In this document: piece by piece, positions 16,100-25,376 of the stretch
Position numbering within the stretch: the first letter of the stretch is position 1
Layout of the letters: each line of letters begins with the position of its first letter
Source: Acidocella aquatica
GTDB taxonomy: Bacteria; Pseudomonadota; Alphaproteobacteria; Acetobacterales; Acetobacteraceae
DNA: 64,000 bases
NCBI RefSeq assembly: GCF_030160635.1
Contig: NZ_BSOS01000065.1
Span: 186,001 to 250,000, forward strand
Reading direction: 5' to 3'
Program-made: the position numbers and the translations under genes
Notes under the pieces: generated by a model
What the model was told of the DNA's origin: nothing
The model's input: the letters and a program-made list of their open reading frames with translations, nothing else
Databases searched by the model: none

Positions 16100-16903
16100 A
16101 TGAAGATCACGATTGCGACCTGGAACATCAATTCATTGCGGCTGCGCCAGGGGTTGTTGCATAAGCTTATGGCCGGGCTCGCGCCCGATGTGATTTGTCT
16201 GCAGGAAACCAAGGTGCCGGACGAGCTGTTTCCCGAGGCCATCGCCGGGGAAATTGGTTTTGCGCATGTGCTCAAGCGCGGCATGAAGGGTTATAACGGC
16301 GTTGCGATATTGTCGCGGCTGCCGCTGGTGCTGGCGGAGAACACACCTGATTGGTGCGCGAAGAATGATTGCCGGCATATTTCCGCGCGGCTGGAGACAG
16401 GCGGCTTGCCGCTGACATTGCATAATTTTTATGTGCCGGCGGGTGGCGATATCGCGGACCGGGAGCAGAATGTGAAATTCGGCCATAAGCTGGATTTCAT
16501 TGCGGAGGCGCGGGCGCATTTTGCCGCCTATCCGCCAGGGCGCAGCGTGCTGGTGGGGGATTTGAACATCGCGCCGCTGGAGAACGATGTTTGGAACCAC
16601 AAGCAGTTGCTCGGCATCGTCAGCCACACGCCGGTGGAGACGCAGGGGCTGAACGCCTGGATGGCGGAGGGCTTTGTGGATGCGCTGCGCCATTTCGTGC
16701 CGCCGGAGCAGAAACTCTACACTTGGTGGTCATACCGCAACCGCGACTGGGAGGCCTCCAACCGCGGGCGGCGGCTGGACCATGTGTGGGTGAGCCGTGA
16801 CCTGGAAGCGGGGCTGGTTGGCTGCGAGATTTTGCGGGAGGCGCGCAACTGGGAGCAACCTTCAGACCATGTGCCGGTGAGCGTGACCCTCAAGCTGGAT
16901 TGA
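16100..16903 (+). CDS. xth: Exodeoxyribonuclease III (AP endonuclease)
   Basis: A 267-residue exonuclease/endonuclease/phosphatase-fold enzyme that cleaves DNA at abasic sites and degrades 3' ends in base excision repair. Motifs are the N-terminal TIATWNINSLRLR, metal-binding LQETKVPDELFP, GDLNIAPLENDVWN and the terminal catalytic SDHVPV. Length matches the family. It lies seven bases after lolA on the same strand. Confidence 0.95.
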   Translation: MKITIATWNINSLRLRQGLLHKLMAGLAPDVICLQETKVPDELFPEAIAGEIGFAHVLKRGMKGYNGVAILSRLPLVLAENTPDWCAKNDCRHISARLETGGLPLTLHNFYVPAGGDIADREQNVKFGHKLDFIAEARAHFAAYPPGRSVLVGDLNIAPLENDVWNHKQLLGIVSHTPVETQGLNAWMAEGFVDALRHFVPPEQKLYTWWSYRNRDWEASNRGRRLDHVWVSRDLEAGLVGCEILREARNWEQPSDHVPVSVTLKLD

Positions 16904-16906
16904 GGC

Positions 16907-17455
16907 TCAGGGCGTGCGGATTTCCCAGCCGTTTTCGGTGGGCTCGCAATGGAGCGGCACGGCGTTGGGGGTTAACCCTTCCTTTGTCAGCCCCATGAGG
17001 TCGCGCAGGGCGCGGAAAATGCCGCCATGGGCGACGACGAGCACCGGGCCGGGCTGGGCGAGCACGCGGCGCATGGCGATGCGCGCGCGGATGGTGACCT
17101 CGGCGAAGGTTTCAGCGCCTTCGGGGGTGAAGCGGCCTTCCATCCATTCCGGGAACCAGGGCTGGAGGGGTTTGCCTTCCATGCCGCCGAAAACCACCTC
17201 GCGCAGACCAGCCTCGAAGCTGACCGGCAGGTTGAGGAATTCGTTGATGATGGCGGTGGTCTCGCGCGTGCGCACCATGGGCGAGGAGATGATGGCGGTG
17301 ATGCCCTGGCCGGCGAGCAGCGGCCCGGCGGCCTGCGCCTGCGCGCGGCCGGTGGCGTTCAGCGAGATGTCCAGCGCGCCTTGGGAGAGTCCGGCGGCGT
17401 TATAGTCTGTCTCGCCATGGCGGAGGAACCAGAACGGGACGGATGGCAGGGACAT
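16907..17455 (-). CDS. Histidine phosphatase family protein (phosphoglycerate mutase-like)
   Basis: A 182-residue protein with the catalytic RHGETDYN near residue 13, the second arginine in ISSPMVRTRETT, the acid in LREVVFGGMEG and the late histidine in LVVAHGGIFRAL. This is a complete histidine phosphatase set; substrate unknown and could be a phosphosugar or phosphoprotein. It starts directly after the GST stop with no gap (TAA then ATG), so the two are coupled. Confidence 0.9.
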   Translation of the reverse strand: MSLPSVPFWFLRHGETDYNAAGLSQGALDISLNATGRAQAQAAGPLLAGQGITAIISSPMVRTRETTAIINEFLNLPVSFEAGLREVVFGGMEGKPLQPWFPEWMEGRFTPEGAETFAEVTIRARIAMRRVLAQPGPVLVVAHGGIFRALRDLMGLTKEGLTPNAVPLHCEPTENGWEIRTP

Positions 17456-18073
17456 TTACGCCAGGCCTTCGGCGGCCAAGGATTGTTGCACGCTGGGGCG
17501 GGCGAGCATGCGATCAAGATGTGCCTCGAAACATGCGGGCATTTGCATTTTTGCGCGCGTGCGGGCCCAGAATTCCAGGTAGAACAGCGCGCAATCGGCA
17601 ATGGAGAAATCGCCGAATAGATACGGCTTGGTGCCGAGCGCCGGTTCAAGGTTGGCGAAACCCTGGACGGCGATCTCGCGCCCGGTCTGTTTGATCTTGT
17701 CAGTGTCGCCCGGGGTGGTGCTGAAGGCATCGGCGCGAAACATGCGGGTGAAGCCGCGCATGTGGACGGTGGCGACCATGAAATCGAGCAATTCCAGGGT
17801 GCGGACTTCACCTTCGAGATCGTTGGGGAGGAGATGCATCTCGGGGTTGGTGAGTGCCAGATAAAACGCGATGGCGGGGAATTCGGTGAGGATGCTGCCG
17901 TCGTCGCGTTGCAGCACCGGCACCTTGGCTTTTGGATTGATGGCAAGGAATTCTGGCGTGTGATGCGCGCCTTTGTGCAGTTCGGTTCTGACCAGTTCGA
18001 AGGGTTTGCCGATTTCGCGCAGCAGGACGTGGATGCCGAGTGAACAGGCGCCGGGTGAGTAGAAGAGTTTCAT
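17456..18073 (-). CDS. Glutathione S-transferase family protein
   Basis: A 205-residue GST with thioredoxin-fold N-terminal domain: MKLFYSPGACSLGIHVLLRE resembles beta-class bacterial GSTs, with the cysteine and tyrosine in the active-site area. Glutathione contacts appear in NPKAKVPVLQRDDGSILTE. The C-terminal helical domain follows. It likely conjugates or reduces electrophiles in the cytoplasm; substrate unknown. It is the upstream partner of the histidine phosphatase gene. Confidence 0.93.
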   Translation of the reverse strand: MKLFYSPGACSLGIHVLLREIGKPFELVRTELHKGAHHTPEFLAINPKAKVPVLQRDDGSILTEFPAIAFYLALTNPEMHLLPNDLEGEVRTLELLDFMVATVHMRGFTRMFRADAFSTTPGDTDKIKQTGREIAVQGFANLEPALGTKPYLFGDFSIADCALFYLEFWARTRAKMQMPACFEAHLDRMLARPSVQQSLAAEGLA

Positions 18074-18102
18074 GAGACGCCTCGCGATATGGGTGCGGCT
18101 GG

Positions 18103-19035
18103 CTAGTCGAACAATGAGCTGACCGAACTTTCGGTCGAGATGCGGCGCATGGCCTCGGCCAGCAGCGGGGCGATAGAGAGCTGGCGCACGTTATGCGCCA
18201 GGCGCACGGCCTCGGTGGCGGCGATGGAGTCGGTGATGGTCAGCATCTCGATCTTGGAGGCGGCAATGCGCGCGACGGCGCCGCCGGAGAGCACGCCGTG
18301 GCTGACATAGACGCTGACGGAACGCGCGCCCTCGTTGATCAACGCTTCAGCGGCGTTGCAGAGCGTGCCGCCGGAATCCACGATGTCGTCGATGATGATG
18401 CAGTCGCGTCCTTCCACCTCGCCGATGATGTTCATCACCTCGGAGACGCCGGCGCGCTCGCGGCGCTTGTCGATGATCGCGAGATCGGTGTTGAGGCGCC
18501 GGGCGATGATGCGCGCGCGCAGCACGCCGCCGACATCGGGCGAGACGATCATAGGGTCGCGCCCGGCGAAGCGCTCGGTGATGTCAGCCGAGAACAGCGG
18601 GGCGGCGGGGAGGTTATCCACCGGAATGTCAAAAAAGCCTTGGATCTGGCCTGCATGGAGGTCCATGGTGAGGACGCGGTTGGCGCCGGACTCGGTGATG
18701 AGGTTGGCGACCAGCTTGGCGGAGATGGGTGTGCGCGGGCCTGATTTACGGTCCTGCCGTGCGTAGCCGAAATAGGGGATGACCGGGGTGATGCGCCGGG
18801 CCGAACCGCGGCGCAGGGCGTCGCAGGTGATCAGCAGTTCCATCAGATTGTCGTTGGTCGGATACGAGGTGGACTGGATGACGAACACGTCCTCCCCGCG
18901 CACGTTTTCATGGATTTCGACGAAAACCTCCATATCGGCGAAGCGGCGGATGGAGGCTTTGGCGAGCGGGATGTTCAGACCGGCGGCGACAGCTTCGGCC
19001 AGCGGGCGGTTGCTGTTGCAGGCAACAATTTTCAT
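18103..19035 (-). CDS. prs: Ribose-phosphate pyrophosphokinase (PRPP synthetase)
   Basis: A 310-residue enzyme that makes PRPP from ribose-5-phosphate and ATP for nucleotide, histidine and tryptophan synthesis. The N-terminus [17 protein letters not shown] and [21 protein letters not shown] match class I enzymes; [18 protein letters not shown] and the PRPP loop [15 protein letters not shown] are intact. The start at 19035 follows GGAAAG by about 8 nt; upstream in-frame residues are not family-like. Closely spaced with proC upstream (69 bp). Confidence 0.96.
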   Translation of the reverse strand: MKIVACNSNRPLAEAVAAGLNIPLAKASIRRFADMEVFVEIHENVRGEDVFVIQSTSYPTNDNLMELLITCDALRRGSARRITPVIPYFGYARQDRKSGPRTPISAKLVANLITESGANRVLTMDLHAGQIQGFFDIPVDNLPAAPLFSADITERFAGRDPMIVSPDVGGVLRARIIARRLNTDLAIIDKRRERAGVSEVMNIIGEVEGRDCIIIDDIVDSGGTLCNAAEALINEGARSVSVYVSHGVLSGGAVARIAASKIEMLTITDSIAATEAVRLAHNVRQLSIAPLLAEAMRRISTESSVSSLFD

Positions 19036-19104
19036 GAAATTTCTTTCCGGTCTGGCTAAAAGTAAACTCGGGCGCGGTTTAGCAACGGGGGGCGGCAATG
19101 TCCA

Positions 19105-19914
19105 TTAACTGGAGAGCTCGCGTGACCGTTCCGTGGCAGCCTGAATCGCTTTTGCGAAAGTTTCCGGCCAGGCGTCATCCGCGCGCAACACCGCCAGGGC
19201 GCGCTCGGTGGTGCCGCCGGGCGAGGTGACGGCGATGCGCAGGGCGGCGGCGTCCTCATCGCTGGCGGCGAGCAGAGCCGCGGAGCCGATGAGGGTCTGG
19301 CGGGCCATCTGGCGGGCGAGCGCGGGGGGCAGGCCCTGGTCCAGCCCGGCCTGTTCCATCAACTCGGCGAGCAGGAACACATAGGCGGGGCCGCCGCCGG
19401 AAATGGCGGTCACGGGGTCGAGCATGGCCTCGCTCTCGACCCAGGAGATCAGCCCGGTGGCGGCCAGAAGCTCATCGGCCAGGGTTTTTTGCGCGGGGGT
19501 GACATGGCTGCCCGCCACCGCGACGGTGATGCCCTGGCGCACGGCGGCGGGGGTGTTGGGCATGGCGCGCACCACGGCGGCCTTGACCCCCAGCATCGCG
19601 GCGATGGCGTTGAGGGTTTTACCGGCCATGATGGAGATGAACACCGCGTGGCCGCCAAAGCGGGCATAGGCGGGCAGGGCCTGCGCGGCCATTTGCGGCT
19701 TTACCGCGAGGATGACGGCGCCGGGGGCGAAGCCATGCGGAATATCGGCCGCTGATGCGACCACGGTGACATTCGGCCCGGCCAGCGCGGCGGCGGCGGG
19801 TGAGGGGTCAACGACGAGCACGGATGAAAGTCCGCGCTCGCGCCAGCCAGCCAATAATGCGGAGCCCATGCGGCCGCCGCCGACGAGGAGAAGCGAGGGA
19901 AGGGTGTTGCTCAT
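19105..19914 (-). CDS. proC: Pyrroline-5-carboxylate reductase
   Basis: A 269-residue enzyme reducing 1-pyrroline-5-carboxylate to proline with NAD(P)H. The Rossmann start LLVGGGRMGSALLAGW, ILAVKPQMAAQAL and the signature ITAISGGGPAYVFLLAELME with SPGGTTERALAVL are diagnostic. The ATG at 19914 fits the family; the upstream open frame belongs to another frame of ybjN. It lies 13 bp after ybjN, a conserved pairing in alphaproteobacteria. Confidence 0.95.
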   Translation of the reverse strand: MSNTLPSLLLVGGGRMGSALLAGWRERGLSSVLVVDPSPAAAALAGPNVTVVASAADIPHGFAPGAVILAVKPQMAAQALPAYARFGGHAVFISIMAGKTLNAIAAMLGVKAAVVRAMPNTPAAVRQGITVAVAGSHVTPAQKTLADELLAATGLISWVESEAMLDPVTAISGGGPAYVFLLAELMEQAGLDQGLPPALARQMARQTLIGSAALLAASDEDAAALRIAVTSPGGTTERALAVLRADDAWPETFAKAIQAATERSRELSS

Positions 19915-19927
19915 GCGCGGCGGGGTA

Positions 19928-20434
19928 TCACGCCTCGCCGGCACATTCCAGCATGGCGGCTTCCAGCGCATCGCTGGGGGATTTGCCGCCCCAGAGGGTG
20001 AACTGGAAGGCGGGGAAGAAACGCTCGCATTCGGTGATGGCGATGTCCACCAGGTCCTCGATGGATTCGGCCGAGGCGCTGGGGGTGCCGCGCAGCAGCA
20101 CCGAATGGCGGTAGATCGGCATGCCGGTGTCTTCGTCCATGCCGAAATGGCCGATCCACAGGCGCTCATTGGCCTTGGCCAGCAGCTCGTAGAGGGCGCC
20201 GCGGCGTTTGGGCGGTGATTTCAGCTCGAAGGCGCAGGAGAAATGCATGACGGAAATTTCGTCCGACCAGCAGAAATACAGGCCGTAGTCGCACCATTTG
20301 CCGGGGGCTTCGGCGGCCATGTCAGAGTCTGAACGGCGGTCAAAAGCCCAGTCATTGGCCGAGATCACCTGCTCGACCAGGTCGAGCGGGTTGGCGACCG
20401 AGGGATTGTCGAAGGAAAGAGCGAGGCTCGGCAT
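19928..20434 (-). CDS. YbjN domain-containing protein
   Basis: A 168-residue protein of the YbjN family (type III secretion chaperone-like fold), function poorly defined. NPLDLVEQVISANDWAFDRR at the start and VMHFSCAFELKSP, then MPIYRHSVLLRG, match the family in alphaproteobacteria. It is the first gene of the ybjN-proC pair; the ATG at 20434 is preceded by CAGGAGA at 6 nt. A GANTC site (GAGTC, 20434-20438 region) lies over the leader, of uncertain meaning. Confidence 0.85.
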   Translation of the reverse strand: MPSLALSFDNPSVANPLDLVEQVISANDWAFDRRSDSDMAAEAPGKWCDYGLYFCWSDEISVMHFSCAFELKSPPKRRGALYELLAKANERLWIGHFGMDEDTGMPIYRHSVLLRGTPSASAESIEDLVDIAITECERFFPAFQFTLWGGKSPSDALEAAMLECAGEA

Positions 20435-20659
20435 GGGAGTCTCCTGATCCAGGGATGGTCCAAACGGGTGGAGACAACTCTAGCGCTAGTGCCATGAGTG
20501 TTTCTTCACCACGACTCCTAGTCTACCGGGTTTTTATGGCGCGCTGCAATGAAGGAATTTTGCGAAGGGTGACGGCTTGCCAGTTTTGCCCGGGGCGATG
20601 ATAGAGGCGCGGATTGTTGCCGCGCGGTTTGGCGCGGGCGCGAGATTGAGGATTGGTTG

Positions 20660-21292
20660 ATGAGTTACGCGGTGAAGGAGATATTCCTTACCTTGCAGGG
20701 AGAGGGCTTGCAGGCCGGAAGGGCGGCGGTGTTCTGCCGTTTCGCGGGCTGTAACCTGTGGTCCGGCCGCGAGGAGGACCGCGCCGCGGCGGTTTGCACG
20801 TTTTGCGACACTGACTTCATCGGCACGGACGGGCCGGGGGGTGGCAGGTTTGGCGATGCGCAGGCTCTGGCCGGGGCGATTGAGGCGGCCTGGCGCGGCG
20901 GGGGGGCGGAGCGGCTGGTGGTGTTGACCGGCGGGGAGCCGTTTTTGCAGGTTGATGCCGCGTTGACCGCGGCGCTGCATGCGCGGGGTTTTCGCATTGC
21001 CGCCGAGAGCAACGGCACGCTGGCGCCGCCCGAGGGGATCGACTGGCTCTGCATCAGCCCGAAAGCCGGGGCGCCGCTCGCGGTGAGCGGGGGCGACGAG
21101 CTGAAACTGGTGTTTCCGCAGGAGCAGGCGCCGCCCGCCCGGTTTGAGGCGCTGGATTTCACGCATTTTTTGCTGCAGCCGATGGATGGGCCGGAGCGCG
21201 ACGCCAATACAAGGGCGGCCATCGCCTTCTGCCTCGCCCATCCGCGCTGGCGGCTCTCGCTGCAAACACATAAATATCTGGGTATTCCGTGA
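20660..21292 (+). CDS. queE: 7-carboxy-7-deazaguanine synthase
   Basis: A 210-residue radical SAM enzyme converting 6-carboxytetrahydropterin to 7-carboxy-7-deazaguanine in queuosine (preQ0) synthesis. The cluster motif is CX14CX2C: the last three cysteines are in AGC, 14 residues, then CTFC. This unusual spacing, rather than CX3CX2C, is that of the Burkholderia-type QueE. FLTLQGEGLQAGR, the glycine-rich LVVLTGGEPFLQ and LCISPKAG follow. The TTG at 20657 is followed by ATG at 20660, which is preferred. It overlaps queD. Confidence 0.95.
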   Translation: MSYAVKEIFLTLQGEGLQAGRAAVFCRFAGCNLWSGREEDRAAAVCTFCDTDFIGTDGPGGGRFGDAQALAGAIEAAWRGGGAERLVVLTGGEPFLQVDAALTAALHARGFRIAAESNGTLAPPEGIDWLCISPKAGAPLAVSGGDELKLVFPQEQAPPARFEALDFTHFLLQPMDGPERDANTRAAIAFCLAHPRWRLSLQTHKYLGIP

Positions 21293-21657
21293 TGCATGAA
21301 CTGAGCAAACAATTCCGTTTTGAGGCGGCGCACACCTTGCAGCGGCGCATCGATGCCGAGCCGAGCCGGCGGATCCATGGGCATTCGTACCGCGCCGAGG
21401 TGGTGCTGCGCGGCGTGCCGGACGCTGGTAGCGGGATGCTGATCGATCTGGGGCATTTTGCCCAGTGCATCGGCGAGGTGCGCGAGGCGCTGGATCACCG
21501 GTTTTTGGATGACATCACTGATTTGGGCCCGGCGACGCTGGAGAATCTCTCAAGCTGGATATGGCGCAGGCTGGCCGGGGCATGTCCGGGGCTGGTGCGG
21601 GTGAGCGTGTATCGCGACAGCGAGGGCGACACCTGCAGTTATTTCGGGCCGGGGTAG
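21292..21657 (+). CDS. queD: 6-carboxytetrahydropterin synthase homologue (QueD), catalytic cysteine absent
   Basis: A 121-residue member of the PTPS/QueD fold that makes 6-carboxytetrahydropterin from dihydroneopterin triphosphate. Zinc ligands are present: FEAAH and RRIHGHSY, with ALDHRFLDD for the aspartate-histidine pair. The catalytic cysteine of E. coli QueD (CxxxHGH) is replaced: the aligned segment reads SRRIHGH, with serine at that position, and the later catalytic glutamate aligns with aspartate in YRDSEGDTC. The ATG overlaps the queE stop, so the pair is translationally coupled. It could still act by another residue or be a specialised paralogue. Confidence 0.88.
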   Translation: MHELSKQFRFEAAHTLQRRIDAEPSRRIHGHSYRAEVVLRGVPDAGSGMLIDLGHFAQCIGEVREALDHRFLDDITDLGPATLENLSSWIWRRLAGACPGLVRVSVYRDSEGDTCSYFGPG

Positions 21658-21680
21658 GCGGGCTAATAAATCCGGCACAA

Positions 21681-21720
21681 CAAAGGCCCCGGTGGCGAAC
21701 CGCCGGGGCCTTTGTGTTTT
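21681..21720. terminator. Bidirectional intrinsic terminator between queD and eno
   Basis: A 15-bp stem (21681-21695 with 21700-21714; one G-U wobble) with a CGAA tetraloop is followed by TGTTTT on the plus strand and by a T-containing TTGTTGTG on the minus strand. It sits between the converging queD and eno genes, where a shared terminator is expected. Confidence 0.9.
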
Positions 21721-21736
21721 AGACGATCACCGGAAA

Positions 21737-23131
<1,395 letters not shown>

Positions 23132-23159
23132 TCACGCCGTGTTTCAATCTGGTAATAGA

Positions 23160-23177
23160 CGCCCATATGTATGGGCG
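23160..23177. promoter_or_regulatory. Perfect 8-2-8 palindrome between eno and the nitronate monooxygenase gene
   Basis: CGCCCATA-TG-TATGGGCG forms an exact dyad in the 211-bp divergent region, 49 bp upstream of the monooxygenase start at 23226. The size and position fit a dimeric repressor or activator site. No regulator gene lies next to it, so the binding protein cannot be named. Confidence 0.4.
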
Positions 23178-23225
23178 CGTCCACTCAAGGGGGTGGGCTA
23201 AAAGCCAAACCAGGGTTTTCGGACA

Positions 23226-24641
23226 ATGAAGCTTATCAATGCCATCCGCATGGGCGGAACTGAAATTCTGCCCCTCGTGGAGGGCGGCAAGGGAGTTGCT
23301 GTCTCCAACGGCGTGACCGCCGGCCATTGGGCCGCGGGCGGCGGGGCGGGGACGTTCTCGGCGGTTAATCCTGACAAATATGATGCGGACGGGCATGTGA
23401 TCTCGCCGGTTTATCACGGCAAGACCCGGCGTGACCGCCATGAGGAGCTGATTGCCTACGCCATCGAGGGCGGCGTTGCCCAGGCCGAGCGGGCGTATGA
23501 GATATCCGGCGGCAAAGGCCGCATCCACGCCAATATCCTGTGGGAGATGGGCGGCGCGGAGCGGGTTATCACCGGTATCCTCGAGCGCACCAAGGGCATT
23601 GTGAACGGCATCACCTGCGGCGCGGGAATGCCTTACCGGCTCTCCGACATCGCGGCCAAATTCAACGTGCATTATTACCCGATCGTCTCTTCCGGGCGCG
23701 CGTTTTCGGCGCTGTGGAAGCGGGCCTATTCCAAGGCCGCGAATCTGCTTGGCGGCGTGGTGTATGAAGACCCCTGGCTGGCCGGGGGGCATAACGGGCT
23801 TTCCAACAGCGAAGACCCGCAGAAGCCCGAGCCGCCGTTTCCGCGCGTGCTGGCGCTGCGCAAGATCATGCGCGAGTTCGGCCTGGGGGAAACCCCGATT
23901 ATCATGGCGGGCGGTGTGTGGGCGCTGGAGGAATGGGAAGACTGGATCGATAACCCCGAGCTCGGGCCGATCGCCTTTCAGTTCGGCAGCCGCCCGCTGC
24001 TGACCAAGGAAAGCCCGATTCCGGCGAGCTGGAAGGAGCGCCTGCGCACCCTGAAGCCGGGCGATGTGTTCCTCAACAAATTCTCCCCCACCGGGTTTTA
24101 TTCATCCGCCGTGAACAACAGCTTCATTCAGGAGCTGCGCGGCCGCAACGAGCGCCAGGTGGCCTATTCACCCGAGCCGGTTGGCGAGCATGTGGTGGAA
24201 TATGGCGTCGGCGCGCGCAAGCGCTCTGTGTATCTCACGGCGCCTGATTATGCGCGGGTGAAGGGCTGGGAAGACGCTGGTTATGTGGATGCGCTGCGCA
24301 CCCCCGATTCCACGCTGATCTTCGTGACCCCGGACAAGGCCGAGGAGATCCATACCGACCAGGTGAACTGCATGGGCTGCCTGAGCCAGTGCCGGTTCTC
24401 CAACTGGAGCCAGGAGCCGCCGGAATATGACAACGGCAAAAAGGCCGATCCGCGCAGTTTCTGCATCCAGAAGACCTTGCAGGATATTGCCCATGCCGCG
24501 CCGGATGATCTGGACGCGCTGGACCATAACCTGATGTTCGCCGGGCATAATGCCTGCCGCTTTGGCACCGATCCGTTCTATTCCAACGGGTTCATCCCGA
24601 CGGTGCGCGAGCTGGTGGACCGGATTCTGACCGGGAAATAA
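23226..24641 (+). CDS. Nitronate monooxygenase family flavoprotein with cysteine-rich C-terminal extension
   Basis: A 471-residue FMN-binding TIM-barrel protein of the nitronate monooxygenase/2-nitropropane dioxygenase family. Barrel features are GIVNGITCGAGMP, HYYPIVSSGRAFSALW, PIIMAGGVWALEEWEDW and IAFQFGSRPLLT. Residues about 310-471 form an extension not found in the shorter NMO enzymes, with CMGCLSQC followed by a cysteine 30 residues later (DPRSFCIQK) and CRFG near the end: a likely iron-sulfur or zinc site. It may oxidise nitronates or act as an enoyl-type reductase. Start ATG 23226 has no strong ribosome binding site. Confidence 0.85.
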   Translation: MKLINAIRMGGTEILPLVEGGKGVAVSNGVTAGHWAAGGGAGTFSAVNPDKYDADGHVISPVYHGKTRRDRHEELIAYAIEGGVAQAERAYEISGGKGRIHANILWEMGGAERVITGILERTKGIVNGITCGAGMPYRLSDIAAKFNVHYYPIVSSGRAFSALWKRAYSKAANLLGGVVYEDPWLAGGHNGLSNSEDPQKPEPPFPRVLALRKIMREFGLGETPIIMAGGVWALEEWEDWIDNPELGPIAFQFGSRPLLTKESPIPASWKERLRTLKPGDVFLNKFSPTGFYSSAVNNSFIQELRGRNERQVAYSPEPVGEHVVEYGVGARKRSVYLTAPDYARVKGWEDAGYVDALRTPDSTLIFVTPDKAEEIHTDQVNCMGCLSQCRFSNWSQEPPEYDNGKKADPRSFCIQKTLQDIAHAAPDDLDALDHNLMFAGHNACRFGTDPFYSNGFIPTVRELVDRILTGK

Positions 24642-24645
24642 CCGG

Positions 24646-25251
24646 TCAGCCGGGTTTGGGCAGGTAGCGCCCGGCCGCGAGAAAGCCGGCGCCGGTGCCC
24701 GCGAACAGCAGGGCGAGACCGGCGATGTTCAGGCAGGCCCTGGGGTAGCCGAGCGTTGCGGCGTCGAGAAACGGGTAAGGGTAGTAGCCGCTAAGCGCGC
24801 CGTGCAGCAGGGTGTAGGCCGCGTAGACCAGCGGGCAGATGAGCCAGTAGGGGATCTGGCGGAAGCGTAGCGCTCCCTTGGGCACGAAGAGCGCCCAATC
24901 CAGCACATAAAGCGGCGGGTTGATGTCGTGCAGCTGGAAGTTCACCAACCAGTCCAGCCCGGTGAGGTGGTAGAGTTTGCGCAACAGAAAATAATACACC
25001 ACCGCGATTACGAGGATATAGACCCCGATGGCCGTGCGCACGCCGGGGCGGAGGAAAAACGCGGGCCGGGCGGCGGCTGGCAGCAGGGGCGCGGTGAAGG
25101 CCAGGGCCACGAGAAGATTGCCCCAGATGGTGAAGAAGCCGAAATAGGTGATGCTGCCGGGGAGCAGGCCCGCGTGCGAGGTGGTGAGCCAGTATTGGGT
25201 GAGCAGCGCGGACCAGCCGGAGGACGCGCCCGCAACGCGGTATAGGTTCAT
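24646..25251 (-). CDS. Pr6Pr family membrane protein
   Basis: A 201-residue membrane protein with about six hydrophobic helices. YFGFFTIWGNLLVALAFTAP, LDWALFVPKGALRFRQIPYW, and YPYPFLDAATLGYPRACLNI are the conserved blocks of the Pr6Pr (FAR-17a/AIG1-like) family, of unknown function. It stands between the converging monooxygenase gene and the divergent mipZ promoter; the ATG at 25251 lies near the first helix. Confidence 0.85.
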   Translation of the reverse strand: MNLYRVAGASSGWSALLTQYWLTTSHAGLLPGSITYFGFFTIWGNLLVALAFTAPLLPAAARPAFFLRPGVRTAIGVYILVIAVVYYFLLRKLYHLTGLDWLVNFQLHDINPPLYVLDWALFVPKGALRFRQIPYWLICPLVYAAYTLLHGALSGYYPYPFLDAATLGYPRACLNIAGLALLFAGTGAGFLAAGRYLPKPG

Positions 25252-25309
25252 GTCACCCCTCTCCTGTTTTATGCCGGTGGTATAAGGCGGCGGCGCGGCG
25301 GCGCATAAC

Positions 25310-25364
25310 GAATCCTTGGGCAGAATCGGCAGACTCGGTTAAAGGAGGATTCGAAACCCGAGTC
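25310..25364. promoter_or_regulatory. Cluster of five GANTC methylation sites upstream of mipZ, partly in a hairpin
   Basis: GANTC sites are at 25310-25314 (GAATC), 25323-25327 (GAATC), 25332-25336 (GACTC), 25348-25352 (GATTC) and 25360-25364 (GAGTC). By base composition about one per 300 bp is expected. Two lie in the arms of an imperfect hairpin (25332-25340 and 25355-25364). GANTC is the CcrM methylation site that GcrA reads in Caulobacter, where mipZ is a GcrA target, so this is probably the cell-cycle promoter of mipZ. The role of each site is inference. Confidence 0.7.
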
Positions 25365-25376
25365 GGAGAGTTGCCC

